Shown here: in pieces, positions 17,930 to 26,481 of the stretch
Numbering within the stretch: position 1 is the first letter of the stretch
How the letters are laid out: the number at the start of each line of letters is the position of its first letter
Source: an uncultured Enhydrobacter sp.
GTDB taxonomy: Bacteria > Pseudomonadota > Gammaproteobacteria > Pseudomonadales > Moraxellaceae
Length of the DNA stretch: 64,000 bases
Direction of reading: 5' to 3'
NCBI GenBank assembly: GCA_946222995.1
Contig: CAMIOS010000010.1
Coordinates: 6,948-70,947 of the forward strand
The notes under the pieces: generated by a model
Databases searched by the model: none
Told to the model about the DNA's origin: nothing
Seen by the model: only the letters and a program-made list of their open reading frames with translations
Made by a program: the position numbers and the translations under genes

Positions 17930-18910
17930 TTAAAGATTAAGTTTTAGTACCGCTTCTCCCGCCATTTTGATCTGCGCAAGGGAAATATGTTTTTGCCCAC
18001 TCAATGCCTGTCGCCATTTACGGCTACCTGTCATCCCTTGAAACAGCCCTAGATAATGCCGCATAATTACCGTTAACGCTGTGCCTGCCTGCTCCCTTTG
18101 TGCCAAAAATGCTAACAATTCAGCAAAAATCTGCTCACGGCTTTTGGGTGTTTCACCCCACAAGGCTAGACTTTCTGCCAAAATATACGGATTATGATAC
18201 GCTTCTCGTCCTATCATTACGCCATCGACATGCTCAAGATGGCGTTTAATTTGCTCAACTGTGGTAATCCCGCCATTGATTTCGACAAATATATCGGGAA
18301 AATCTGCTTTTAGTCGATACACATCGGCATAGCGAAGCGGTGGAATTTCACGGTTTTGTTTTGGGCTTAAGCCTTGTAGCCACGCAATGCGAGCATGGAC
18401 GATCACATGGCGACAGCCTGCTTGGGTAATTTTTGCCACAAAATCGTGCATAAACTCGTAGCTATCAAACGTATCAATCCCGATACGGTGCTTGACGGTC
18501 ACAGGAATGGTCACAGCATCTTGCATGGCTTTGATACAATCAGCGACCAACTCAGGCTCAGCCATCAGACATGCCCCAATTTTATAATGTTGGACACGGT
18601 CAGATGGGCAGCCAACATTCAGGTTAATTTCATCATAGCCATATTCTTGCCCAAGCTTAGCACATTTTGCCAATTCACTAGGCACAGAACCGCCAAGCTG
18701 CAGTACCACGGGATGCTCATTGGGATAAAAGCGTAACTGATGGTCGGTATCGCCGTGCAAAATTGCTGAGGTGCTGATCATCTCAGTATAAAGATAGGTG
18801 TGGGGATTAAACAGCCGAGCAAAGGTCAAAAAATCCCGAGTTGTCCAATCGATCATGGGCGCGGTAGATAAGCGTTTTTGGTGCATGGGTTGGGGGAAAG
18901 TTAGTGACAT
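17930..18910 (-). CDS. dusA: tRNA-dihydrouridine(20/20a) synthase
   Basis: Flavoenzyme that reduces uridine in the tRNA D-loop using NADPH. The 326-residue product has the TIM-barrel start APMIDWTTRDFLTFARLF, the FMN/catalytic motif INLNVGCPSDRVQ with the catalytic cysteine, GACLMAEPELV, VTVKHRIGID, VIVHARIAWLQGLSPKQNREIPPL (typical of DusA) and GVMIGREAYHNPY. The frame continues to a TTG at 18925, but the ATG at 18910 is more likely; no strong ribosome site is visible for either. It ends 7 bases from the convergent protease gene. Confidence 0.93.
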   Translation of the reverse strand: MSLTFPQPMHQKRLSTAPMIDWTTRDFLTFARLFNPHTYLYTEMISTSAILHGDTDHQLRFYPNEHPVVLQLGGSVPSELAKCAKLGQEYGYDEINLNVGCPSDRVQHYKIGACLMAEPELVADCIKAMQDAVTIPVTVKHRIGIDTFDSYEFMHDFVAKITQAGCRHVIVHARIAWLQGLSPKQNREIPPLRYADVYRLKADFPDIFVEINGGITTVEQIKRHLEHVDGVMIGREAYHNPYILAESLALWGETPKSREQIFAELLAFLAQREQAGTALTVIMRHYLGLFQGMTGSRKWRQALSGQKHISLAQIKMAGEAVLKLNL

Positions 18911-18950
18911 TAGAGAGTGGCTCAATAAAGTGGCGGTTAAAAACTTTTTA

Positions 18951-20285
18951 TTACCTTGTTAATACGTTTTTTGAGGTTTGTTTGTCTTCAAGGCGATATA
19001 ATCCCTGCAAATTAGATAAAAACAAACTCATAATCACCCCAATCACACTTAAAAATACCATATACAGCATCGAAGCAATATTTAGCACTTGCGAGGCTTG
19101 GATCATCACATACGGTGTAAGCGCACCAGTAATGGCATACGCCACATTATAACTAAATCCTAGTCCACTCATACGCACTTCGACAGGAAACAATCGCACG
19201 CAAATACTAGGAACAATACCAATGATCCCCACACTAAAGCCAAAAAACGCATAACTTAATAGTAACAGCTCACTGCCTGTTTTTAAGATGGCAAATAACA
19301 ACAGACAACTTGCTGCTAATAAAATACAGCCAAACCCAAATATCCGTCCTGAATTATACCTATCAACACAGTACCCAAACACCAGCGTGCCAATAATTGC
19401 AAAAAAACTGCCAATGCCTAATGAAATGGACATCAAACTCTCAGACACATCAAAAAAATTAATGCCCAATTGTGGCATCACCAAAAATGCCAATATAACC
19501 ACACTTGAGGTAAACCAAGACAAGCCAAAACTCATCATAAGCGAAAATCGGTGGTGTTGAAATACGGTTTTTAGCGGTAAGCCATGGGATAGCTTTCCTT
19601 CGGCTTGGGCATTTAGCCAAAGCGGGGTTTCAGCAATTCTACGCCGTAACGAAATCGCCACAACTGTCCCAAGCCCACCAATCAAAAAAGGAATCCGCCA
19701 GCCAATATGGGTCATTTGTTCGGGCGTCAACATCGAAGACAACATCGTGGATAAAATATTACTTACCAATACGGACAAAATAAACGAGCCAATTAACATA
19801 CCACAGACCGACCCAATATGATATCTAGGCATATGCTCAGCAAGCCATACCCAAGAGGCGGGCACTTCTGCCCCAAAACCAAACCCTTGGATAAACCGCA
19901 GGATCATCAATAACACCAATGCCCAAACGCCAATTTGTGAATACGTGGGTAAAATACTGATTAATAAAGTTGGAATTGACACCACAAATAAGCTAAGCAT
20001 CATAATCCGCTTACGCCCCAGCTTATCACCGATATTAGATAACACAATGCCACCAAGCGGGCGTGAGATATAACCGAGTAAAATCAACAGCAAAAATCCC
20101 GATGATCCTAGCCAATCTGCGTTTGCATTAGGGAAAAAAGCTTGATTAATCGCATCATTAAAAAAGAAATACAAGGTAAAATCAAAACAACTAAAAAACG
20201 CCCCACACACCGTTAAGGCAATAATTTGTTTTTCATAGCGGTTAAGCGTTCGTAACTCATGATTCGTGTCTGATAAAAATGGCAT
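18951..20285 (-). CDS. MFS transporter, metabolite:H+ symporter (MHS/ProP-like) family
   Basis: Inner-membrane secondary transporter with about twelve helices, 444 residues. The MHS subfamily signatures are present: FDFTLYFFFND in helix 1, SRPLGGIVLSNIGDKLGRKRIMM after helix 2, and the RFIQGFGFGAEVPASWVWLAEHMP motif near helix 4. MHS members import small organic acids or zwitterions (citrate, shikimate, proline/betaine, alpha-ketoglutarate). The substrate cannot be read from the sequence. The ATG at 20285 is the only good start. A second MHS gene lies at 26482-27840 but is only distantly similar, so this is not a recent duplication. Confidence 0.88.
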   Translation of the reverse strand: MPFLSDTNHELRTLNRYEKQIIALTVCGAFFSCFDFTLYFFFNDAINQAFFPNANADWLGSSGFLLLILLGYISRPLGGIVLSNIGDKLGRKRIMMLSLFVVSIPTLLISILPTYSQIGVWALVLLMILRFIQGFGFGAEVPASWVWLAEHMPRYHIGSVCGMLIGSFILSVLVSNILSTMLSSMLTPEQMTHIGWRIPFLIGGLGTVVAISLRRRIAETPLWLNAQAEGKLSHGLPLKTVFQHHRFSLMMSFGLSWFTSSVVILAFLVMPQLGINFFDVSESLMSISLGIGSFFAIIGTLVFGYCVDRYNSGRIFGFGCILLAASCLLLFAILKTGSELLLLSYAFFGFSVGIIGIVPSICVRLFPVEVRMSGLGFSYNVAYAITGALTPYVMIQASQVLNIASMLYMVFLSVIGVIMSLFLSNLQGLYRLEDKQTSKNVLTR

Positions 20286-20577
20286 TTAACTTGATACACC
20301 CAATAGTCCAAACCCACTAGCCAAACTGATAACCTTATTGCTAAAGCCCAAGAAACTAATAACAAAAAATAAGTATTACCAAAATTCTAGTCAGGTATTT
20401 TAATGATAAGATGATACACGTAAAGCAACTGTTAAAAACGCATACTATAAGTAAAATAAAACCTATTAATGAACCTTTAATGTGTATATTTTGTAAACTT
20501 CTTGTATAATCGCGTAAATAAATTGTATCTGCTCAAACACTTAATGATTAAATAATCTAATCAATCTTAACCACAAT

Positions 20578-22269
20578 TTATAATAACCCATTGATCGGTA
20601 ATCTTGCCAATACCGATAACAAGACGCGATTAAACCATGAGATATTTGGCTCTTTTGCTAACGTTTTAGGCTGGCTTTCAAGCTGTTCTTGAGCCCATGT
20701 TTCGTTTAATTCATCCGCTTTATCATCAGCTATCGTGACCCATTGTAATTGTTGCTTAGGTGATAATGCCACCCGATAGCTGACGGTGAGCAAGTCTTGA
20801 TTAAAGGACTGGTGAATCGCATTGGCAAGTTGTTTGTCAAAAATAACCACGCCAAGCTCGGTGTTAATATTTGCTGATCGCGGATCGATATTATATGAGC
20901 CAATAAAGGCAAGCCGATCATCCACAGCAAAGGCTTTGGTATGTAAGCTGGTGTTGAATTTATTGCGAGATAGGTGGCGTTTTTTTTGACGAAAATCGGG
21001 GTCAGTGTTCGATTTTAGCTCATACAAGCTGACGCCCGCCTTGGTCAATGCGGCTCGAGTAGCACCATAACCTGAATGCACAATGGGCACATCCGTGGAA
21101 TTAAAGGAATTGGTGAGCACTTGTACTTTGACGCCGCTGTCGGCAAGTTGTTGCAATTGGGCAACCCCAAGCGGGGTGGGGACAAAATAGGAGGAAATGA
21201 TGCTAAAGTTTGATGTTGGCGAGCCTATAATGTTTCGCAGTTGGTTGACCAGTAGCTCATTGGGTTTGGCTTGTTGCAAGAGTTTATTGACATTGTCCGC
21301 CAAAAACTGCATCGGTCGCCAACGAAATTTTACCCGTTTATTGAGCAGTTGGCTATCTATCACGGCTTTTTCGGCGGTTTTATAAAGCTGAGCGCTGCGT
21401 CTAAGATGGCTGTCTTTGGCTACGGGGGCGATTTTGGTGAGCGTTGATAAAAATGGCTCATCGCTCCTATTTTTTTTGGGGTTTTTAGCAGGTTTGACCA
21501 ACCGCTCGATATCGTATGATAGCGGGCTTTGCCAGTACTGTTCAAAGCTGTTATCAATGTCATTGACCACCTTGCCCGCTAGCAACACATCCAAGTCAGC
21601 AAACACATCTTGGGTGTCACTTCTTAAGTATTCGTTGCCGATATTACGACCGCCGATGATAGATAACTGATGGTCAAACGTCATGCTTTTGTTGTGCATA
21701 CGCCGTTGGTAGCGGGGCAGGGCAGTCACAAAGTTGGCAGCGGTAATCGTCCGGATTTTTTTTGGGTTAATTAGTCGCACGGCAATATTGGGATGGCTGG
21801 CAAAGGCTAGCAGTTGTTGATCAAGCTCAGGGTTGGTATTTAAATCATCAAGTAACAAACGGACTTTAACCCCACGATTTGCCGCATTGTACAAATCTTT
21901 GAGCATCAGTTGCCCCGCCTCATCATTGTGCCAAATATAATATTGAATATCGATACTATGATTGGCAAGATTGGTCAAAATACTGCGAGAAGCAAAGGCA
22001 TCATTACTGGCAAGTAATGGATAATAGCCTGATAGCTTGCTGGGGTTGGGGTTTTGCGTGTTGCTGATTTGGTCAATTAAGCGAGTGTCATTTTGTAGCT
22101 GGTTAGCGATTTGTTGGCTTGTATCAGTCAAAGCTTGGCTTTTTTCAAGATGCGGCTGACTGGGCAAAGACTGGCAGCCGGTCAGGCTTGCCATGGCAGC
22201 AAGTACCAGCAATTTGCCAAAAACTTGGTTAATTGCCAAAAAACGTTCCGTGTAAAGATGATGATTCAA
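20578..22269 (-). CDS. Phospholipase D / cardiolipin synthase-like lipoprotein
   Basis: Two-HKD-motif enzyme of the phospholipase D superfamily, 563 residues. The first motif is HNKSMTFD (His192) with GGRNIGNEY following. The second is HTKAFAVDDRLAFIGSYNIDPRSA (around 440-460). This layout matches cardiolipin synthase C-type proteins, which use phosphatidylethanolamine or phosphatidylglycerol. Unusually the N-terminus is a lipoprotein signal, ending LAAMASLTGC with Cys32 as the lipidated residue and Gln at +2, which predicts sorting to the outer membrane. The start is TTG; it is needed to include the signal and has GGGAAG about five bases upstream. It lacks the N-terminal membrane helices of ClsA. 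Confidence 0.85.
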   Translation of the reverse strand: MNHHLYTERFLAINQVFGKLLVLAAMASLTGCQSLPSQPHLEKSQALTDTSQQIANQLQNDTRLIDQISNTQNPNPSKLSGYYPLLASNDAFASRSILTNLANHSIDIQYYIWHNDEAGQLMLKDLYNAANRGVKVRLLLDDLNTNPELDQQLLAFASHPNIAVRLINPKKIRTITAANFVTALPRYQRRMHNKSMTFDHQLSIIGGRNIGNEYLRSDTQDVFADLDVLLAGKVVNDIDNSFEQYWQSPLSYDIERLVKPAKNPKKNRSDEPFLSTLTKIAPVAKDSHLRRSAQLYKTAEKAVIDSQLLNKRVKFRWRPMQFLADNVNKLLQQAKPNELLVNQLRNIIGSPTSNFSIISSYFVPTPLGVAQLQQLADSGVKVQVLTNSFNSTDVPIVHSGYGATRAALTKAGVSLYELKSNTDPDFRQKKRHLSRNKFNTSLHTKAFAVDDRLAFIGSYNIDPRSANINTELGVVIFDKQLANAIHQSFNQDLLTVSYRVALSPKQQLQWVTIADDKADELNETWAQEQLESQPKTLAKEPNISWFNRVLLSVLARLPINGLL

Positions 22270-22433
22270 GGTGACTTCCCGCTGACAGCTTAGATTAACT
22301 TGCTTGTTATAAGGGTTATTTTATCATTAGCTTGTCTATTTTTATATGCCAAAATTGCCGCTGATATCCAAACGATGTGCTATGATAGAAAAAATAGCAA
22401 CAATGCCTTACATTAACACGATAGGAAACCACA

Positions 22434-23675
22434 ATGACCCAACTTGATCCCAACTGGCTACATGATGCCTTAGACCTGTCTCAAGATTACCAAGATCAGA
22501 CCATCGCCGTGCGTGCCGGCTATCATCGCACCGATGAAGGCGAGCATAACGAGGCGATTTTTGCAACCAGCTCGTATGTTTACCCGTCTGCCAAAGACGC
22601 CGCTGACCACTTTAATGGCAATAAAAAAGGCAACGTCTATTCTCGCCATACCAATCCCACTGTGCGTGCCTTTGAACGTCGCTTGGCGACATTAGAAGGT
22701 GGTGCGCGCTGTGTGGCAACCGCCTCGGGCATGGGCGCGATTTTGACCATGTGTCTGGCGTACCTTAAAGCAGGTGACCATCTGCTATGTGCCAAACAGC
22801 TTTTTGGCTCATCGGTGGCTTTGTTCGATACCTATTTTAAGCCGTTTGGGGTCGAAATCAGCTATGTGGATTGCTTTGACAATGCTGCTTGGCAAGCCGC
22901 CATTCGTCCCAATACCAAAGTATTGTACTGTGAAAGCCCATCCAATCCGCTTGCCCAAATTGCCGATATCACCTTTTTGGCAAATTTGGCGCACACCAAC
23001 GGGGCGCTGCTAATTGTCGATAATTGCTTTGCCACGCCTGCACTACAAAAACCGTTGACCCTTGGAGCAGATGTGGTGATCCATTCGGCAAGCAAATACA
23101 TTGACGGGCAAGGACGAGTGCTAGGCGGGGCATTGGTCGGCAGTGAAGAACTGATGGAAAAGGCGTTTACTGTCATTCGTACTGGCGGGATTAGCTTGTC
23201 GCCGTTTAATGCATGGGTACTACTCAAAGGCTTAGAAACCTTATCGCTACGGATGAAAGCCCATTGTGAAAATGCCAATCAAGTCGCCGAATTTTTGCAT
23301 AACCATCCTAACGTTACCAAAGTACATTTTTCAGGCTTGCCCGATCATCCCTCACACCATGTCGCCAAACGTCAGCATATTGCCCTAAACAATGTGCAAG
23401 GTGGCGCATACGGGGCGATTATCGGCTTTGAAGTTGCTGACCAAGCTGCGGCTTGGCACGTGATTGATCATACCAAAGTCATTTCAATTACCAATAATCT
23501 AGGCGATGCCAAAAGCACGATTACTCATCCTGCCACCACCACCCATTTTCGTATGACCCCAGAACAGCGAGCCGAGGCGGGCGTGAATGAGGGTTTAATT
23601 CGCTTGTCAGTCGGGCTTGAAGACGTGGTGGATATTATCAATGATTTAAAGTGGGGATTAGACAGTTTGACTTAA
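22434..23675 (+). CDS. metZ: O-succinylhomoserine sulfhydrylase
   Basis: PLP-dependent enzyme of methionine biosynthesis that makes homocysteine directly from O-succinylhomoserine (or O-acetylhomoserine) and sulfide. The 413 residues show the Cys/Met metabolism PLP fold: EAIFATSSYVYPSA, NVYSRHTNPTVRAFERRLATLEGG, ATASGMGAI, the PLP-binding Asp in LLIVDNCFATPALQKP, and Lys221 in HSASKYIDGQGR as Schiff base. The HSASKYIDGQGRVLGG wording favours MetZ over MetB or MetY. The ATG follows AGGAAACCACA. The exporter genes follow after 15 bases, suggesting one transcript that links amino-acid synthesis with export. Confidence 0.92.
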   Translation: MTQLDPNWLHDALDLSQDYQDQTIAVRAGYHRTDEGEHNEAIFATSSYVYPSAKDAADHFNGNKKGNVYSRHTNPTVRAFERRLATLEGGARCVATASGMGAILTMCLAYLKAGDHLLCAKQLFGSSVALFDTYFKPFGVEISYVDCFDNAAWQAAIRPNTKVLYCESPSNPLAQIADITFLANLAHTNGALLIVDNCFATPALQKPLTLGADVVIHSASKYIDGQGRVLGGALVGSEELMEKAFTVIRTGGISLSPFNAWVLLKGLETLSLRMKAHCENANQVAEFLHNHPNVTKVHFSGLPDHPSHHVAKRQHIALNNVQGGAYGAIIGFEVADQAAAWHVIDHTKVISITNNLGDAKSTITHPATTTHFRMTPEQRAEAGVNEGLIRLSVGLEDVVDIINDLKWGLDSLT

Positions 23676-23690
23676 CCGGTTAAAGCCAAT

Positions 23691-24578
23691 ATGAGCAAAT
23701 TACTTGCAGAGGCACTCGAACCGCTTGACCCGCTCACTCCATTGTCAATCAAGCCAGCCGCGCCGCCTGAACCAAAGCCCAAGCGCCGATTGCCCTACAT
23801 GGCATACGAAGATCAGCAGCGTATCACAAGGCTGTGTGTGCGATGTGGTCTACTGTTGATGCAATACGGGGCAGAGTCTGCAACGGTGGTGGATTTATGC
23901 CAACGACTTGGCTATGCGTTGGGGCTGGCAAGCGTGGAATGTGGTATTGCCTTTAATGGGATTACGATTACCACCATCTATAATAGCCGCTGTATCACCA
24001 CACTGCGAGCGGCCACCACGCACGTGATCAATGTCAGCATCGTGGTGCAAATTCAACAGATTGTGCTGGATTTAGAAAACATGCCGGTCACCAGCACCCT
24101 TGAACATGCCAGCGAGCGCTTCGATGAGCTAGATCGCTCAACCTATCCGCCAGCCCTTGTGGCGTTGATGGTGGGGGTATCCTGTGCGTGTTTTGCGTAC
24201 TTGGCGGGCGGCGATATCAGTACTGTGTCGGTGACGTTGGTCGCCGCAATGACAGGGTTTTGGGTGCGATTTTGGCTGACCAAAAATCACTTTAATCCGT
24301 TTGTGGCGGCATTGATAGCGGCGTTTTTTGGGTCAATTTTTGCCAGTCTTGCATTATTGCTACATATTGGCAATGACCCGCATATTGCCATCGCTTCAAG
24401 CGTGTTGTGGTTGGTACCCAGTTTTCCGCTGATCAATTCGCTATCAGATATTTTAAAAAACTATATGAATATCGGTATTGGGCGGTTGATGTTTGTGATG
24501 GTATTGACGCTATCCACCTGTATTGGGATTGTGTTGTCGTTGTTATTGCTCAATATTAATCATTGGGGTGTCGGATAA
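23691..24578 (+). CDS. Threonine/serine exporter family, large (N-terminal, YjjP-like) subunit
   Basis: Membrane protein of the ThrE/DUF1212 family, 295 residues. A cytoplasmic-facing start (DQQRITRLCVRCGLLLMQYGAESATVVDLCQRLGYALGL) matches the conserved ThrE N-terminal domain, with the invariant GAES motif. It is followed by about five membrane helices from residue 150 on. In Corynebacterium ThrE this region is fused to a second membrane domain; here the second half is the next gene, as in the YjjP/YjjB pair of enterobacteria. In E. coli YjjPB has been reported to export succinate, so the substrate could be an amino acid or a dicarboxylate. The stop is one base from the next ATG. Confidence 0.87.
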   Translation: MSKLLAEALEPLDPLTPLSIKPAAPPEPKPKRRLPYMAYEDQQRITRLCVRCGLLLMQYGAESATVVDLCQRLGYALGLASVECGIAFNGITITTIYNSRCITTLRAATTHVINVSIVVQIQQIVLDLENMPVTSTLEHASERFDELDRSTYPPALVALMVGVSCACFAYLAGGDISTVSVTLVAAMTGFWVRFWLTKNHFNPFVAALIAAFFGSIFASLALLLHIGNDPHIAIASSVLWLVPSFPLINSLSDILKNYMNIGIGRLMFVMVLTLSTCIGIVLSLLLLNINHWGVG

Positions 24579-24579
24579 T

Positions 24580-25062
24580 ATGAACGTCAGTGTAACAATC
24601 ATTGATATCATAGTTTTATTACGTTCAGCGTGCCTCGCCAGTTTGATGACGCTTGGTTGGACATTGATGGTCAATGTGCCAAAACGTTATATTTGGCTAT
24701 GCTTAGTATTAACTTTGCTAGGTTTTAGCCTTAGAGAAGTGATGAAACAGCAACATATTAGCTTAGTGTTATCGACCTTTTTGGCGGCCGGTATTTCTTC
24801 TTTTTTGGCGATTTATTGGGCAAAAAGATACTTATTGACGCCCAAAATGATTTTGGTACCTGCTATGTTGTGTATGATGCCAGGGGTGACTGCTTATAAA
24901 GCCATGATCAGCTTTGTGCAGTTGGGCTATTATGGCTATGACCCGCAGATATTTAGCCAAATGATGAATTTTGGTTTTAATGCGGTATTTGTCACCGCTG
25001 CCTTGGTGTTTGGTATTTCGTTACCGACCACGTTTTTTTATCGCAAAACACCCATTATATAA
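24580..25062 (+). CDS. Threonine/serine exporter family, small (C-terminal, YjjB-like) subunit
   Basis: Partner membrane protein of the preceding gene, 160 residues with about five helices. Its conserved segments are WTLMVNVPKRYIW near the start and the MILVPAMLCMMPGVTAYKAM block, in which the P-G-V-x-x-Y-K/R motif is typical of the ThrE C-terminal domain (DUF3815-like). The frame continues upstream to 24523, but that part overlaps the partner gene; the ATG at 24580, one base beyond its stop, is the likely start and gives tight coupling. The gene converges on the Lrp-family regulator 16 bases away, a common arrangement for amino-acid exporters. Confidence 0.85.
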   Translation: MNVSVTIIDIIVLLRSACLASLMTLGWTLMVNVPKRYIWLCLVLTLLGFSLREVMKQQHISLVLSTFLAAGISSFLAIYWAKRYLLTPKMILVPAMLCMMPGVTAYKAMISFVQLGYYGYDPQIFSQMMNFGFNAVFVTAALVFGISLPTTFFYRKTPII

Positions 25063-25078
25063 TGATGCGATCTCTTAA

Positions 25079-25546
25079 TTAATCCAGCTCAATCTTTGTC
25101 CCTACTTTAGAAAAATTCATCACGAACTGACTACTAAAACGGCGGACTTTATTTTCAAAGGTCAAATAATCACGGGTAAATCGATGATAATGTGCCATAT
25201 TTTTGGCATGTATTAACAATAAAAAATCAAAATCCCCCGAAATCTCATAACAACTCATCACATTGGGTAAGCGATTCATTAATTGTGCAAAACTGTCTAG
25301 TATGGCATTGTTTTGTTTTTCCATCTCAATGAGCACAAAAGCAGTCAAATCAAACCCAAGCTCAACAGGATTGATAATTGCTACTTGACGGGTAATCACA
25401 CCGGTATCCATCATAAACTGGATTCGGCGTTGACACGTTGCTACTGAGGCGTGGACTTGCTCGGCGATATTTTTGAGCGGTAGGGTCGCATCTTGTTGCA
25501 AAATATTCAAAATGCGTTTGTCGATATCATCAATTTCATGGTGCAT
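25079..25546 (-). CDS. Lrp/AsnC family transcriptional regulator
   Basis: Feast/famine DNA-binding regulator, 155 residues. The N-terminal helix-turn-helix (about 5-60) reads DDIDKRILNILQQDATLPLKNIAEQVHASVATCQRRIQFMMDTGVI, very typical of Lrp. The C-terminal RAM ligand-binding domain (about 65-150) contains VMSCYEISGDFDFLLLIHAKNMAHYHRF, with the G-x-x-D-x-x-L motif. It converges on the exporter genes and is the best candidate to regulate them and metZ. Its upstream region holds a perfect 16-bp tandem repeat (25619-25650). The ATG at 25546 has GGCGGTAA in front. The effector is probably an amino acid; which one cannot be told. Confidence 0.93.
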   Translation of the reverse strand: MHHEIDDIDKRILNILQQDATLPLKNIAEQVHASVATCQRRIQFMMDTGVITRQVAIINPVELGFDLTAFVLIEMEKQNNAILDSFAQLMNRLPNVMSCYEISGDFDFLLLIHAKNMAHYHRFTRDYLTFENKVRRFSSQFVMNFSKVGTKIELD

Positions 25547-25618
25547 GGTTACCGCCTGTCAAGTTTTTTACCAAAAGTTATTGCAAAAATACCATTATGC
25601 TTTGTCTTCATTGCCTAG

Positions 25619-25650
25619 CTTGAATCATTGTTAACTTGAATCATTGTTAA
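25619..25650. repeat. Perfect 16-bp tandem repeat upstream of the Lrp-family gene
   Basis: CTTGAATCATTGTTAA occurs twice back to back, 73-104 bases upstream of the regulator start. The spacing equals about one and a half helical turns per unit. It could be an autoregulatory binding site or a simple slippage duplication; the sequence alone does not decide. Confidence 0.8.
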
Positions 25651-25793
25651 AATCATCAGGCAATGTACTAAAGAAAAAAGCCAATTTTACCCAAAAATAG
25701 ACAATAAGTTAGCATAAAATAGGGTATTTTGAAATATTTTTTCATAAAGGACGCGAGCAGCTAATCGGTTACTCGGCGGTTAATTGGGAGTAA

Positions 25794-26375
25794 TTAGCAG
25801 TGACTTAGGGGTGTCATGTGGCGAAAATCACACGCCATCACATGGTCATTGACCATGCCCACTGCCTGCATAAAGGCATAACAAATCGTCGTGCCGACAA
25901 ATTTAAACCCATCTTTCTTAAGCTGTTTTGCCATTTGATCTGAAACGTCAGTACGAGTGGGGATATCGGCAAAGTTAGCAGGGCAATCATCTTGGACGTG
26001 ATTGCCCACCATTGACCATAGATATTCGCTAAAGGGTTGTTTTTCCACGATGTTTAAATACGCTTTAGCATTGTTAATAATCGCCTCGATTTTGCCCCGA
26101 TGGCGAATAATGCCTGCGTCCATCATCAGTTCATCGACTTTTTTGTCATCAAATTGGGCGATTTTAACAGGGTCAAAATCGGCAAACACTTGGTAATAAT
26201 GTGCGCGTTTTTTGAGCACCGTTATCCAGCTTAATCCCGCTTGCATCCCTTCAAGGCAGAGCATGGCAAATAGATACTGGCTATCATGACTTGGTTTGCC
26301 CCATTCAGTATCGTGGTAGGCGACATATAATGGGTCACTACCGCACCAATGGCAACGCTTGAGGGAATGTGGCAT
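25794..26375 (-). CDS. tag: DNA-3-methyladenine glycosylase I
   Basis: Base-excision repair enzyme that removes 3-methyladenine from alkylated DNA, 193 residues, the usual length. Conserved parts are KRCHWCGSDPLYVAYHDTEWGKPSHDSQYLFAMLCLEGMQAGLSWITVLKKR, which contains the zinc-binding Cys and the substrate-pocket Glu and Trp; IRHRGKIEAIINNAKAYL, the helix-hairpin-helix part; and the C-terminal GFKFVGTTICYAFMQAVGMVNDHVMACDFRH, with the remaining zinc ligands. It is a single gene, and no stress box was recognised upstream. Confidence 0.95.
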   Translation of the reverse strand: MPHSLKRCHWCGSDPLYVAYHDTEWGKPSHDSQYLFAMLCLEGMQAGLSWITVLKKRAHYYQVFADFDPVKIAQFDDKKVDELMMDAGIIRHRGKIEAIINNAKAYLNIVEKQPFSEYLWSMVGNHVQDDCPANFADIPTRTDVSDQMAKQLKKDGFKFVGTTICYAFMQAVGMVNDHVMACDFRHMTPLSHC

Positions 26376-26481
26376 AAAAATTTCTCGTTGCTAAGCTAAA
26401 AAGTTCATTGTAGCATTTTAGCGAAAAAAAACGCCAACTTACGTCAGCGTTATTTTAATTACACCATGAAAACATGAGAAA

